Positions 43,991-52,850 of a stretch of DNA of 64,000 nt are shown here, one piece after another. Origin of the DNA: Rhodospirillales bacterium. Its GTDB lineage: Bacteria; Pseudomonadota; Alphaproteobacteria; Acetobacterales; Acetobacteraceae. Position numbers and translations under genes: made by a program. The notes beneath the pieces were generated by a model, which did not search any database, was not told the DNA's origin, and was given only the letters and a program-made list of their open reading frames with translations. How positions within the stretch are numbered: the first letter of the stretch is position 1; the number at the start of each line of letters is the position of its first letter. The stretch covers positions 1 through 64,000 of the forward strand of contig JANXTF010000118.1 of assembly GCA_025352565.1 (NCBI GenBank), given 5' to 3'.

Positions 43991-45018
43991 CCGCAACACG
44001 TCGGAATATCGTTCTCGCAGGGCTTGCCGCGGGTGCCGTACCCCTCCTGGCCAGGCCCGCCATCGCGCAAAGCCGCCCCGTCCTGCGCGTGCAGTGCATC
44101 GGCGGCCTGGTGGAGCAGACCATCAGGGAGCAGATCATTCCAGGCTTCGAGAAGGAGCACGGCATGGACGTGTCCCTGATCGTCGAGGACGACGTGACGA
44201 TCCTGCCGAAGCTGCAGGTGGCACGCAACCGCGCGCCTTACGACGTCTGCATGATGGACAACGACAAGGCCATCCTGGGTGTCGACATGGGGGTATGGGC
44301 GCCCGACCAGTCGGCGAAGATGAAGAATTTCGGCGCGATCTACGAAAGCTGCAAGCCGCCGGCCACCGCTAACTTCGCCACCATGATCTACGAATACGCA
44401 CTGGTGTACAATACGGACAAGTTCAAGACGCCTCCCACGTCCTGGAACGATCTGTGGAAGCCGGGAGTGGTCGCGGCGGTGCCGCATATCAGCCAGTCCT
44501 ATGGCCTCACATTCCTATATGTGGCCGCGGTGCTGAATGGCGGCAGCGCCACCAACCTCGATCCCGGCTTCGCCGCGATCAAGCGGCTCGGCAACTTCAA
44601 GGTCTACAAGAACGTCAGCCAGGGATTGTCGCTGTTCCAGCAGAAAGAGGTCGATGCCGCGCTGTTCTATGGCCATCGCGCGCAGCAGATGATCGAGGCC
44701 GGGCTGCCGGTCGCGAAAACCGTCCCGAAGGAGGGCACCTGGGGCCAGCGGACGGGCATGCAAATCCCGAAGCTGACCGCCAATCTCGAAGGTGCGGTCG
44801 CCTGGGTGGACACCGCGCTCGGCGTGCCGTGGCAGACGGCGTTCGCGAAGAATCTGTACAGCCCGACCAACCGGAATTGCAGCTTTCCGCCGGACCAGGA
44901 GAAGCGGCTGGTGGTGGGCGAGGCCCACGTCAACGCCATCCGCGAGGCTCCGTGGAAAGAGCTGCTGCCGCAGCGCGACGCCATCCTCGACCGCTGGACG
45001 CGCGAATTCGGAAGCTGA
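43987..45018 (+). CDS. Polyamine-type ABC substrate-binding protein (PotD/PotF-like)
   Basis: A 343-residue periplasmic binding protein of the spermidine/putrescine group. The N terminus TATRRNIVLAGLAAGAVPLL followed by ARPAIAQ looks like a twin-arginine-type signal. Typical segments are IIPGFEKEHGMDV, YDVCMMDN, YNTDKFKTPPTSWNDLWKP and FAKNLYSPTNRN. It overlaps the methyltransferase stop (ATGA). Its ATPase and permease genes follow only after an inverted insertion of about 1.1 kb. A polyamine or amino acid derivative linked to the PLP enzymes is the likely ligand. Confidence 0.9.
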   Translation: MTATRRNIVLAGLAAGAVPLLARPAIAQSRPVLRVQCIGGLVEQTIREQIIPGFEKEHGMDVSLIVEDDVTILPKLQVARNRAPYDVCMMDNDKAILGVDMGVWAPDQSAKMKNFGAIYESCKPPATANFATMIYEYALVYNTDKFKTPPTSWNDLWKPGVVAAVPHISQSYGLTFLYVAAVLNGGSATNLDPGFAAIKRLGNFKVYKNVSQGLSLFQQKEVDAALFYGHRAQQMIEAGLPVAKTVPKEGTWGQRTGMQIPKLTANLEGAVAWVDTALGVPWQTAFAKNLYSPTNRNCSFPPDQEKRLVVGEAHVNAIREAPWKELLPQRDAILDRWTREFGS

Positions 45019-45034
45019 GCAGCCTTGCCGCGAT

Positions 45035-45877
45035 CTATGCCGCGTCCAGGAACGCGGCGTAGATCCCGGCGGCGATCGCGGCGCCATCCTCGGTCTCCGG
45101 GTCCGCCACCACCGCGCGCCGCGCGCCCGGCACCAGCGCCGCCATCTCGTCGAGGAACTGGATCAGCATGTCGGTCGGCGAGGACGTGACCAGCGTGGGG
45201 ACGGTGATGAGGGGCAGACGGTCGCGCTTGGGGTGCCGGGCGGCGGCGCGGTAGGACATGTGATAGGTGCCGAGCGCCTTCAGCACCTCGACCACGAAAT
45301 CATGCAGGATTTCCGGCGCCGGCAGCCCGGTTTCACGCCTGGCGGCGGCGGTGCGTTCGTACCAGGGCCAGAACAGGTACTGGTCGCGGCAGTAGTTGAA
45401 CGCCCAGTTGAACTGGCTGCCCATCAGGTCGGGCGCCACGACCGGCGAGTTGCGCGCCAGGTAATCCTCGCGCCGCTGCGGGCTCCACAGCCCCATGCTG
45501 TCCAGGATCAGCCGCCGCACGCGGGTCGGCGCCTGGATCGCGGTTTCCATCGCGATGCTGGCGCCGGTGTGCGAGCCGAACAGGTCGAATTCGTGGATGC
45601 CCAAGGCGTCCAGCGCGTCCAGGGTCGCGAACGCGAAATCCGCGATGCCGGGATCGGGGATATCGAGTGGTGTGGAATCGCCATTCCCCCTGGTATCCAG
45701 CGCCAGCGTCCGCCTGCCTTGTGCCATCCGCCGCAGCAAGGGCAGCAGCATCTTGCCGGAACCGGGGGACGGATGCAGCAGCACCAGCGGCGGTGCCGTA
45801 CCCTGGCCCGCTTGCCGGTAATGCACCTGCCCGCCGGGCACATCGACGAAGCCGCGCCTTGGCGTGGGCAGGGTCAT
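45035..45877 (-). CDS. Alpha/beta hydrolase
   Basis: A 280-residue alpha/beta-hydrolase. The HG-type oxyanion segment is LVLLHPSPGSGKM near residue 31 (Pro in place of Gly after His), followed by LALDTRGNGDS; the nucleophile-elbow position reads LFGSHTGASIAME, where the usual Ser is replaced by His in GSHTG, so the catalytic centre is unusual. The ATG at 45877 overlaps the stop of the amidase remnant upstream. It lies on the opposite strand to the ABC operon it interrupts. Confidence 0.82.
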   Translation of the reverse strand: MTLPTPRRGFVDVPGGQVHYRQAGQGTAPPLVLLHPSPGSGKMLLPLLRRMAQGRRTLALDTRGNGDSTPLDIPDPGIADFAFATLDALDALGIHEFDLFGSHTGASIAMETAIQAPTRVRRLILDSMGLWSPQRREDYLARNSPVVAPDLMGSQFNWAFNYCRDQYLFWPWYERTAAARRETGLPAPEILHDFVVEVLKALGTYHMSYRAAARHPKRDRLPLITVPTLVTSSPTDMLIQFLDEMAALVPGARRAVVADPETEDGAAIAAGIYAAFLDAA

Positions 45878-46065
45878 CCCTTCCGCACGTTCCGTTGTCG
45901 CGCGCTCGCGAGAGCGGCGGCGGCATCGACCGTGCGGAACGCGTTGACCTCGCGGTCGCGCGCGGCGATGCGGTCCAGCGCCGCCTGCGTCGCCGCCACG
46001 GATGACAGCGTCTTCCGCCGGTACTGCCGCGGAAGCGTCGCGGCCGAGAGCGTCGCGAGGTCCAA
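45874..46065 (-). pseudogene. N-terminal remnant of an amidase (GatA/AmiE signature family)
   Basis: Reading from a TTG at 46065, the first 63 residues match the N terminus of amidase-signature enzymes: LSAATLPRQYRRKTLSSVAA then ALDRIAARDREVNAF. The open frame then ends after RQRNVRKG with a TGA that overlaps the hydrolase ATG. The Ser-Ser-Lys catalytic core of about 400 residues is absent. It is a relic left by a deletion that joined it to the hydrolase gene, where it may now serve only as a leader. Confidence 0.65.
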
Positions 46066-46180
46066 TTGCCACCCATTGCGCGGTTCACGCGAAGGCTATC
46101 GGCCGATCCACGCAGGGGCAAGGACGGCATGGGCGGAACTGGCGTTGACAGGTGCCGAACCACCACGCAGCCTGTCCGGC

Positions 46181-47239
46181 ATGCACAATCCGTCGCTCGA
46201 CGTATCGGGCGTCCATGTCCAGTACGGCGGTTTCACCGCGTTGCGCGGGATCGACCTGCGTGTCGCGCGCGGCGAGTTCGTCGCACTTCTGGGTCCGTCC
46301 GGCTGCGGCAAGACGTCGTTGTTGCGCGTGATCGCCGGCTTCGTGGAGCCGTCGCAGGGCGCCGTTCGCCTGAACGGCCGCGACGTGGTCGGACTGCCGG
46401 CGCGCGACCGCAACATCGGCATGGTGTTCCAATCCTACGCGCTGTTCCCGCACATGACCGTGCTGGACAACGTCCTGTTCGGGCTGGAATGCCGCAAGAT
46501 CGGCCGGGCTGCTTCCATCAGGCGCGCAACCGAGGCGCTGGAACTGGTCGGTCTCGCGACCCTCGGCGACCGCCGCCCGAAGCAGCTTTCGGGCGGCCAA
46601 CAGCAACGTGTCGCCCTCGCCCGCGCGCTCGTCATCGAACCTGACCTGCTGCTGCTGGACGAGCCCCTCGGGGCGCTCGACAAGCAGCTTCGGGTGCAGA
46701 TGCAGACCGAGCTGAAGTCGCTCCAGCGGCGCCTGGGCGTCACCGCCGTGTTCGTGACGCACGACCAGGAGGAAGCCATGTCGATGGCCGATCGGATCGT
46801 GGTCATGCGCGATGGCCTGATCGTGCAGCAGGACACGCCGGAGCAACTATTCGGCTTGCCCGGTTCGGCCTGGGTTTGCGATTTCGTCGGCGCCGGCAAC
46901 CTGCTGCGCGGCGAGCTCTCTGCGCTCGGCGACGGGCTGTTGCGGCTCGATGTCGCCCCTGGTTCGGCGATCCATGTAATGCGGGCTTCGACCTCGGACA
47001 CCGGCCGGATCGTGCAGGTGCCATTCCACAAGCTGCGGCTGAAGCCCTGCGACAGCGAAGCCGGCCTGCTGGTGACGGGACGGCGCTTCCTCGGCTCCAT
47101 CGTGGAGTTGCATCTGGCCTCGCCCGCCGGCGCCGTGCGCGCCCACATGCCTCTCGCCGAGGCAGTCGCGTTCCCGGTGGGTGCCCGCGCGACCATCCAT
47201 GCCGATGCCGCGGATTGCCGATTATTGCCCGAACAATGA
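46181..47239 (+). CDS. Polyamine-type ABC transporter ATP-binding protein (PotA-like)
   Basis: ATPase of 352 residues. Walker A GPSGCGKTS is near residue 38, the signature LSGGQQQRVALARAL near 136, Walker B LLLLDEPLGALDKQLR, and the H-loop VTHDQEEAMSMADRI. The C-terminal 110 residues form a TOBE domain as in PotA. The ATG at 46181 is preferred; the frame is open for a long way upstream without similarity. It overlaps the first permease gene by ATGA. Confidence 0.92.
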   Translation: MHNPSLDVSGVHVQYGGFTALRGIDLRVARGEFVALLGPSGCGKTSLLRVIAGFVEPSQGAVRLNGRDVVGLPARDRNIGMVFQSYALFPHMTVLDNVLFGLECRKIGRAASIRRATEALELVGLATLGDRRPKQLSGGQQQRVALARALVIEPDLLLLDEPLGALDKQLRVQMQTELKSLQRRLGVTAVFVTHDQEEAMSMADRIVVMRDGLIVQQDTPEQLFGLPGSAWVCDFVGAGNLLRGELSALGDGLLRLDVAPGSAIHVMRASTSDTGRIVQVPFHKLRLKPCDSEAGLLVTGRRFLGSIVELHLASPAGAVRAHMPLAEAVAFPVGARATIHADAADCRLLPEQ

Positions 47240-48090
47240 GCACGGCGGTCATATCCCGCCGCGGCATGGAACTGCTGCTGTATCTCGCACCGGTCACGCT
47301 GTTCTACGTCGTCTTCCTGATCCTGCCCTACCTGATGGTGCTGCGGCTGAGCTTTTTCCAGTTCAGCCCGATGCATCTGTACATCCCCGAATTCACCTGG
47401 GCCAACTATGCCGCCGTGCTGACGGATCGCTTCTATCTTGGATTGCTGGCACGCACGATCGGGCTCGGCTTGCTGGTGACGCTCGTGTCGCTGATGCTCG
47501 GCTATCCGCTGGCGCTGAAGATCTCGCGAGCAGGACCAGCGATGAAAAGCGTTTTGCTGGCCATCACATTGTCTCCGCTGCTGATCAATCTCGTGGTGCG
47601 CACCTATGCCTGGCTGGTGCTGCTGGGCGACACGGGCGTGGTCAACCACTGGCTCCAGGCCCTCGGGGTAACCGCGGGGCCACTGCCACTCGGTGGCAAC
47701 ATGTTTTCAGTGATCGTTGGTCTGGTGCATATCTGCCTGCCGCTCATGGCGCTGAGCCTCGTGGGTGTGCTGGAACGCATCGACCCGGCGCTGTTCGATG
47801 CGGCCGAGAGCCTGGGTGCCTCGCGCGGGCGCGTGTTGCGGCGCATCGTCCTGCCGTTGTCGATGCCCGGTATCGGCGCCGGCTCGCTTCTGGTGTTCAG
47901 CTTCACCATCAGCGCGTTCGTCACCCCCGCGCTGCTGGGCGGCAACCGGGTCACCACCATCAGCACGCTGATCTACGAGAAGTTCACCTTCTCATCGAAC
48001 TGGCCGGTCGGCGCCACACTCGTGGTGTTCCTGCTGGTGATAAACATCGCGGTCGTCATTTTGCACGGCCGCCTGTTCCGGGAGGATTGA
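47236..48090 (+). CDS. Polyamine-type ABC transporter permease (PotB-like)
   Basis: Inner-membrane permease of 284 residues with six hydrophobic segments. The cytoplasmic EAA loop is visible as DAAESLGASRGRVLRRIVLP near residue 191. The N-terminal periplasmic region and the FSFTISAFVTPALLGG stretch match PotB/PotH proteins. The start overlaps the ATPase stop by four bases. Confidence 0.92.
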   Translation: MSTAVISRRGMELLLYLAPVTLFYVVFLILPYLMVLRLSFFQFSPMHLYIPEFTWANYAAVLTDRFYLGLLARTIGLGLLVTLVSLMLGYPLALKISRAGPAMKSVLLAITLSPLLINLVVRTYAWLVLLGDTGVVNHWLQALGVTAGPLPLGGNMFSVIVGLVHICLPLMALSLVGVLERIDPALFDAAESLGASRGRVLRRIVLPLSMPGIGAGSLLVFSFTISAFVTPALLGGNRVTTISTLIYEKFTFSSNWPVGATLVVFLLVINIAVVILHGRLFRED

Positions 48091-48096
48091 GCGCAT

Positions 48097-48882
48097 ATGC
48101 TGGACAAGGCGATCGACCTCGCGGGCTGGCTGGTGGTGCTGTTCATCCTCGGCCCGCTCGTCATCATCGTGGGCGGCTCGTTCACCGAGACGCCGTATGT
48201 GGCATTTCCGCCGACCGGTTTCACGCTGCGCTGGTACGCGCAACTGATGCATCGGCGCGACTTCCTGAACTCCTTCGTCTTCAGTCTCGCGCTCGCCGCA
48301 TTGTGCAGCCTCGTCGCGATGCTGCTCGGGGTTGCGGCCGTCATCGGGCTGCACCGTCATGGCTTTACGGGACGCCAGGTGTTCCGCGCCTTCCTGATGT
48401 CGCCGCTCGTGCTGCCGACGATCGTCACCGGCGTCGCGTTGCTCCAGTTCTACTATTTGATCGACATGGACGCCCCGGTGACGGGTCTGCTGGTTGGCCA
48501 CGTGCTGATCACCATCCCCTATGTCCTGCGCACCGTCGGTGCCGGGCTGGTTGGGCTCGATCCCGCCATCGAGGAAGCCGCCAACAGCCTCGGCGCCGGG
48601 GGCTTGCGCACCCTGCTGAGAGTGACCTTGCCCGCCATCGCGCCCTCTATCATGGCCGCCGTCATCTTCGTGTTCATCACCTCGTTCGACCAGGCGACGG
48701 TATCGATCTTCCTCTCCGGGCCCGACATGATGCCGCTGCCGGTCCGGATCTACTCGTACATCGATTTCGCCGTCGATCCGATGGTGGCGGCGGTTTCGAC
48801 CCTGCTGATCCTTTTCGCCTTCGGCATCATCGCGCTGCTACAGAAGTTGCTCGGACTCGAGCGGGCGATGGGGGTGGGCTGA
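48097..48882 (+). CDS. Polyamine-type ABC transporter permease (PotC-like)
   Basis: Second permease, 261 residues. The EAA loop reads EEAANSLGAGGLRTLLRVTL near residue 160 and FVFITSFDQATVSIFLSG follows, as in PotC. The start is six bases after the previous stop. It ends the transporter operon; 88 bases separate it from the convergent dehydrogenase gene. Confidence 0.92.
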   Translation: MLDKAIDLAGWLVVLFILGPLVIIVGGSFTETPYVAFPPTGFTLRWYAQLMHRRDFLNSFVFSLALAALCSLVAMLLGVAAVIGLHRHGFTGRQVFRAFLMSPLVLPTIVTGVALLQFYYLIDMDAPVTGLLVGHVLITIPYVLRTVGAGLVGLDPAIEEAANSLGAGGLRTLLRVTLPAIAPSIMAAVIFVFITSFDQATVSIFLSGPDMMPLPVRIYSYIDFAVDPMVAAVSTLLILFAFGIIALLQKLLGLERAMGVG

Positions 48883-48970
48883 GAAACGCCGCCGCGCACG
48901 ATGCCGCTTCCAATCCGATCGGCGATCCGGCGCTGGACGTTGCGCGGCATCGTTGCGCCGGTCCCGAACA

Positions 48971-49963
48971 TCAGGAACCCCTGGCGGCCCAGCGATACGC
49001 CGCCTGCGCGTTGACACTGCCTTGCGGAAGCCTGCCGGCCACCAGCGACGCCACTTGGCGCACCGTGTCGAATGCCTGATGCTCGATCGCTTCGGTGGTG
49101 AGCCCGCCAATGTGCGGCGTGGCCACGACGTCCCGTCGTGCTGCCAGACGCCGCATCGGCTTTTGGTCGGGCGCGCTCCCCACATCCATGGCGGCACCCG
49201 CCAAATGCCCGCGCGCCAGAGCCTGTTCAAGTGCGGTTTCGTCCACCAGCTCGCCGCGTGACAGGTTGATGAAATACGCCCCTTGCCGCATCGCAGCGAA
49301 CGCGGCCGCGTTCATCAGCCTGAACGTTTCGGGCACCGACGTGGCAAGGCAGACCACATAATCCGAACCGGCGAGCAACGCCTCCAGCAACACCCGGCGC
49401 GGCCCCGGAGACGTCACCTCCCGGTGCGGATCGCTGACGAGCACATGCATCCCCAGCGCCACAGCCAGTTCGGCCAAACGCTGACCGATGACGCCGTAGC
49501 CGATGATCCCCAGCGTCGCGCCCTGCAACTGGCGGCCACGCCGCATCGACGGCTCCAACCCGGCCCGGTAGGCGGCGACCGATCCGGAGATCCCGCGCGA
49601 GAGATCGACCAGCATGCCAAGCGCCAGTTCCACCACGGCCGTGACGAATCCTGGCGTCGCCTGAGTCACCAGCACGCCATGGCGACTGGCGGCGGCAACG
49701 TCGATGGTGCTGATGTCGACGGCCACCCGACAAACGGCCAGCAAATCGGGCAACGCCATGAATACGGCCTCCGGCACGGGCGTCCGGCGATCCGCAACGA
49801 GGATCTGCGCGTCGCGGGCAGCGTCGATCAGGGCGGCCGGATCATCCAGCACCTGCCCGGTGTTGTTCAGCCGAACCAGCGCATGTCCACGCAAGGCCGC
49901 GAGCGCGTTCGAGCCATAGAAACTCTCCAGCATCTCCGGGGAATGGGTGAGGAAAACGCGCAT
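48971..49963 (-). CDS. D-2-hydroxyacid dehydrogenase family protein
   Basis: A 330-residue NAD-dependent D-isomer-specific 2-hydroxyacid dehydrogenase. The dinucleotide loop GIIGYGVIGQRLAE is near residue 151, the substrate Arg lies in INLSRGELVDE and the catalytic His in ATPHIGG. The Glu usually found in the DVxExEP stretch is absent: here it is MDVGSAPDQKP. Activity may be altered. The gene is the last of the TRAP operon, three bases after the fused permease gene, so it probably reduces or oxidises the imported acid. Confidence 0.87.
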   Translation of the reverse strand: MRVFLTHSPEMLESFYGSNALAALRGHALVRLNNTGQVLDDPAALIDAARDAQILVADRRTPVPEAVFMALPDLLAVCRVAVDISTIDVAAASRHGVLVTQATPGFVTAVVELALGMLVDLSRGISGSVAAYRAGLEPSMRRGRQLQGATLGIIGYGVIGQRLAELAVALGMHVLVSDPHREVTSPGPRRVLLEALLAGSDYVVCLATSVPETFRLMNAAAFAAMRQGAYFINLSRGELVDETALEQALARGHLAGAAMDVGSAPDQKPMRRLAARRDVVATPHIGGLTTEAIEHQAFDTVRQVASLVAGRLPQGSVNAQAAYRWAARGS

Positions 49964-49966
49964 GGC

Positions 49967-51826
49967 TCAATAGCCGAATGCGACCGGCAAGGCCGTGCTG
50001 ATGGCGGGCACGAAGGCGATCGCCAGCAGGCACAACAGCAAGACGCCGAGATAGCCGAGAATGGGGCGTACCGTGACCTCGATCGGCACGTTGCCGATCA
50101 GGCAAGCACCGTACAGACCCAGCCCAAGGGGCGGTGCAAACAGGCCGATGCCCATGGAGATCACCAGCACGACGCCGAAATGCAGCGGCGCGATTCCGAG
50201 CAACGTCGCCACCGGCACCAGCAACGGGCCGAAGATGATGAGTGCCGCGGCACCTTCCAGCACCGAGCCCATCAGGATGAGAATCCCGATCGACAGCAGC
50301 ATGAACAGCCAGGTGCCGCTGTCGCGCGACAGGTCGATCATCATCTCCGCGACCGCGTGCGGAATCTGCTGGAGCGTCAGTGTGAACGCCAGCGCCTGCG
50401 CCGAGGCCACGATAAACAACACCAGACCGGACCGGCGCGCGGCCTGCACGAAGCACGCGATCCCCGCTCTCCCATCGAGTTCACGGAAGACCAGGCTTCC
50501 GGCCACGATCGCATACAGCGCCGCGAAGGCCGAGATTTCGGTGGCCGTGGCGAAGCCGCTTTTGAAGCCGAAGAAGATCATGCCGATCAGCCCGAACGAC
50601 ACCGCGGCGCCGCCCCAAAGCTTGGCAAGGGGCTCTTGCACCGCGTCCACCACCGGCGCCGGCGCATTCTTCGTGCCGCGGATCATGCACACCGCGATGA
50701 GCGCGACCGCCATCAGAAGCGACGGCAAAAGGCCGGCCATGAACAACCCGCCAATCGACAAATTGGCCACGAAGCCCAGAATGATGAGATTGATGCAGGG
50801 CGGGATGGTCTCCGCCATTACCGCCGACGCCGCGAGCAAAGCGACCGCATTGCCCGGGTTCTGGCCAGCGCGCCGCGAGGCCGGGATCAGCACCGCGCCG
50901 ACGGCCGCGACATCGGCCATCTTCGAGCCGGAAATCCCCGAAAACAGCACCATCGACAGTACCATGACCACGTTCAGGCCGCCCCGCACCCGGCCGACGC
51001 CACGCTGCAGCAGCGCGATCAGGCGCACGGACATCCCGTTCGCTTCCATCAGGTAGCCGACGAGGATGAAGAACGGGATTGCGAGCAAGACGAAATTGTC
51101 AATTCCGCGTGCCATCTGCTGGGCGAAGATCACACCTGGCAGGCTGCCTTCGACCCAGATGAACACCAGCGCGGCCAGTGCCAGGGCAAAGCCGATCGGC
51201 AATCCGCCCGCGAGGGTGACGAGAAATCCCAGAAGCATGAACATGCCGGAGGACGGCATGAGGGACGGCGCCCAGGCATCGCCCGCCAGATAGACCAGCG
51301 CCACCGCCCCCGTCACCAGGACGGCGCGGAGAACCTGGCCGAAGGGCCGGCGCAAAAACAGTTCGAGCGCGAAGATTGCCATGAACACCGCGCCCAGGCC
51401 CATCGGATAGAACGTCAACTCCAGCGGCAGGCCCGACCCGGTGGTCTGCCCCGTGGTCAACGCACCGAGGCGGATCGCGTATAATGCAACCAGGCCAGAG
51501 ACGATCAACACGAGCAACGCACCGATCGCATCGATCAGATAGCGCGCATGGGGTCCAAGACGGTTGACCACGAACGCCACGCCGGGATTTTCGGCCCGCG
51601 CCAGCGCGCTTGCCGCGCCGAAGAAACTGGAACCCACCATCAGCCCGCGCGCCACATCGTCGGCCCATTCGACCGGCGCGTTGAGCAAAGAGCGCATGAG
51701 CACCGAGAAGACGACCACGGCAAGGTCCGCAAGCAGCAGGGTGGCCGCGATTGCGTCGGACGCATGCAGCACCGGCACGACCCAGCGCGCGGATCGGCGC
51801 GCGGCCGACCCGGCCGCAATCTCCAT
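49967..51826 (-). CDS. TRAP transporter fused permease (DctQM)
   Basis: A 619-residue fusion of the two membrane subunits of a tripartite ATP-independent periplasmic transporter. Residues 1 to about 180 are the small DctQ-like domain (four membrane helices, VFSVLMRSLLNAPVEWADDV); from about 190 on is the large DctM-like channel with the segments LAIPFFILVGYLMEANGM and SGISGSKMADVAAVG. Sodium-coupled import of a carboxylic acid is the family role. It lies between the dctP-like gene (4-base gap) and the dehydrogenase gene (3-base gap). Confidence 0.92.
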   Translation of the reverse strand: MEIAAGSAARRSARWVVPVLHASDAIAATLLLADLAVVVFSVLMRSLLNAPVEWADDVARGLMVGSSFFGAASALARAENPGVAFVVNRLGPHARYLIDAIGALLVLIVSGLVALYAIRLGALTTGQTTGSGLPLELTFYPMGLGAVFMAIFALELFLRRPFGQVLRAVLVTGAVALVYLAGDAWAPSLMPSSGMFMLLGFLVTLAGGLPIGFALALAALVFIWVEGSLPGVIFAQQMARGIDNFVLLAIPFFILVGYLMEANGMSVRLIALLQRGVGRVRGGLNVVMVLSMVLFSGISGSKMADVAAVGAVLIPASRRAGQNPGNAVALLAASAVMAETIPPCINLIILGFVANLSIGGLFMAGLLPSLLMAVALIAVCMIRGTKNAPAPVVDAVQEPLAKLWGGAAVSFGLIGMIFFGFKSGFATATEISAFAALYAIVAGSLVFRELDGRAGIACFVQAARRSGLVLFIVASAQALAFTLTLQQIPHAVAEMMIDLSRDSGTWLFMLLSIGILILMGSVLEGAAALIIFGPLLVPVATLLGIAPLHFGVVLVISMGIGLFAPPLGLGLYGACLIGNVPIEVTVRPILGYLGVLLLCLLAIAFVPAISTALPVAFGY

Positions 51827-51830
51827 CGCG

Positions 51831-52850
51831 CTAGACCGTTGTCGCCTGGATCAATTCCACGACGGGCCTCGCCTGCGGCATCGCGGTCAGAAAATTCGTC
51901 GTCTGCGGCATGACCCGTGCGCGGAAGGCCGCCTTGTCGCAGGCGATGACGGTGACGCCCTTCTGCCCCAGCACATCGAGCGCCTCCTTCTCCACAGCGA
52001 GTCCGTGGGTGCGCGTGTCCGCACCGGCCAGACTGGCGGCGGCGAGAAAGCCCTCGCGCAGTTTCGGCTCCATGCGCTGATAGGTCGCGTCGGAGAAATA
52101 CGTCGCCAGCGGCGAGAAATTGTGTTGCGTCAGCGAATAGAATTTCGCTGCCTCATAGAACTTGCTGGCCAGGATGGTCGGTGGATCATGCTCCAACCCG
52201 TCGAGCACGCCGGCCTGCAAGGCGGTATAGACCTCACCGAACGCGAGCGGCGTGGCGGCGGCGCCCATCAGACGGAGACATTCGGTGATGACCGGGTTGG
52301 GCAGCGTGCGGATTTTCAGGCCGCGCAGATCGTCGGGCGTGTTGACGGCTTTGCGGGCCAGCACGCTGCGGGCGCCGAAATTATACGCCCATGAGATGAT
52401 CCGGATATTGGCGGCCTTGAGCAGCGCGGCCTCGATCGGCTTGGCGGCACCGGCGTCGAACGCCTTGGTCTGCTGGGGAAAGCTGGAGAACAGATACCCC
52501 AGGTCGAACGTGCCGACGAGAGGCACGATATTGGCGGAAATCGACGAGCCGGACACCATCATGTCTATGACGCCGAGCTTGACCGAATTGATGACGTCGA
52601 TCTCCTGGCCGAGCTGGTTATCCGGGAAGAACGCGACCTCGATCTGTTCGCCCAACCCGGCGGATTTGAGGCGCTTGACCAGAAAGTCGTAGTACACCCG
52701 GCCATTGGCGTATTTCGGATCGTTCGCCTGCGATGATGACAGCTTGAGCTTCAGCGTCGCGGCTCGCGCGCGTCCAATGATGGCAGGGGCAACCGCAAAC
52801 CCCGCCGCGGCACGCAGCCATTGCCGGCGGCCGAGATGATCCAGATGCAT
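51831..52850 (-). CDS. TRAP transporter substrate-binding protein (DctP-like)
   Basis: A 339-residue periplasmic binding protein. The N terminus GRRQWLRAAAGFAVAPAIIG followed by RARA suggests a twin-arginine-type export signal. Family segments are AFFPDNQLGQEIDVINSVKLG, in part, LGYLFSSFPQQTKAFD and LRGLKIRTLPNPVITE with the conserved Arg that binds the ligand carboxylate. It is the first gene of the TRAP operon. The ligand may be a hydroxy or keto acid given the dehydrogenase gene. Confidence 0.9.
   Translation of the reverse strand: MHLDHLGRRQWLRAAAGFAVAPAIIGRARAATLKLKLSSSQANDPKYANGRVYYDFLVKRLKSAGLGEQIEVAFFPDNQLGQEIDVINSVKLGVIDMMVSGSSISANIVPLVGTFDLGYLFSSFPQQTKAFDAGAAKPIEAALLKAANIRIISWAYNFGARSVLARKAVNTPDDLRGLKIRTLPNPVITECLRLMGAAATPLAFGEVYTALQAGVLDGLEHDPPTILASKFYEAAKFYSLTQHNFSPLATYFSDATYQRMEPKLREGFLAAASLAGADTRTHGLAVEKEALDVLGQKGVTVIACDKAAFRARVMPQTTNFLTAMPQARPVVELIQATTV

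Noticed and set aside
46066-46180. Upstream extension of the PotA-like ATPase frame
   Set aside because: The extra residues match nothing in the family, and the normal ATPase N terminus begins at 46181.
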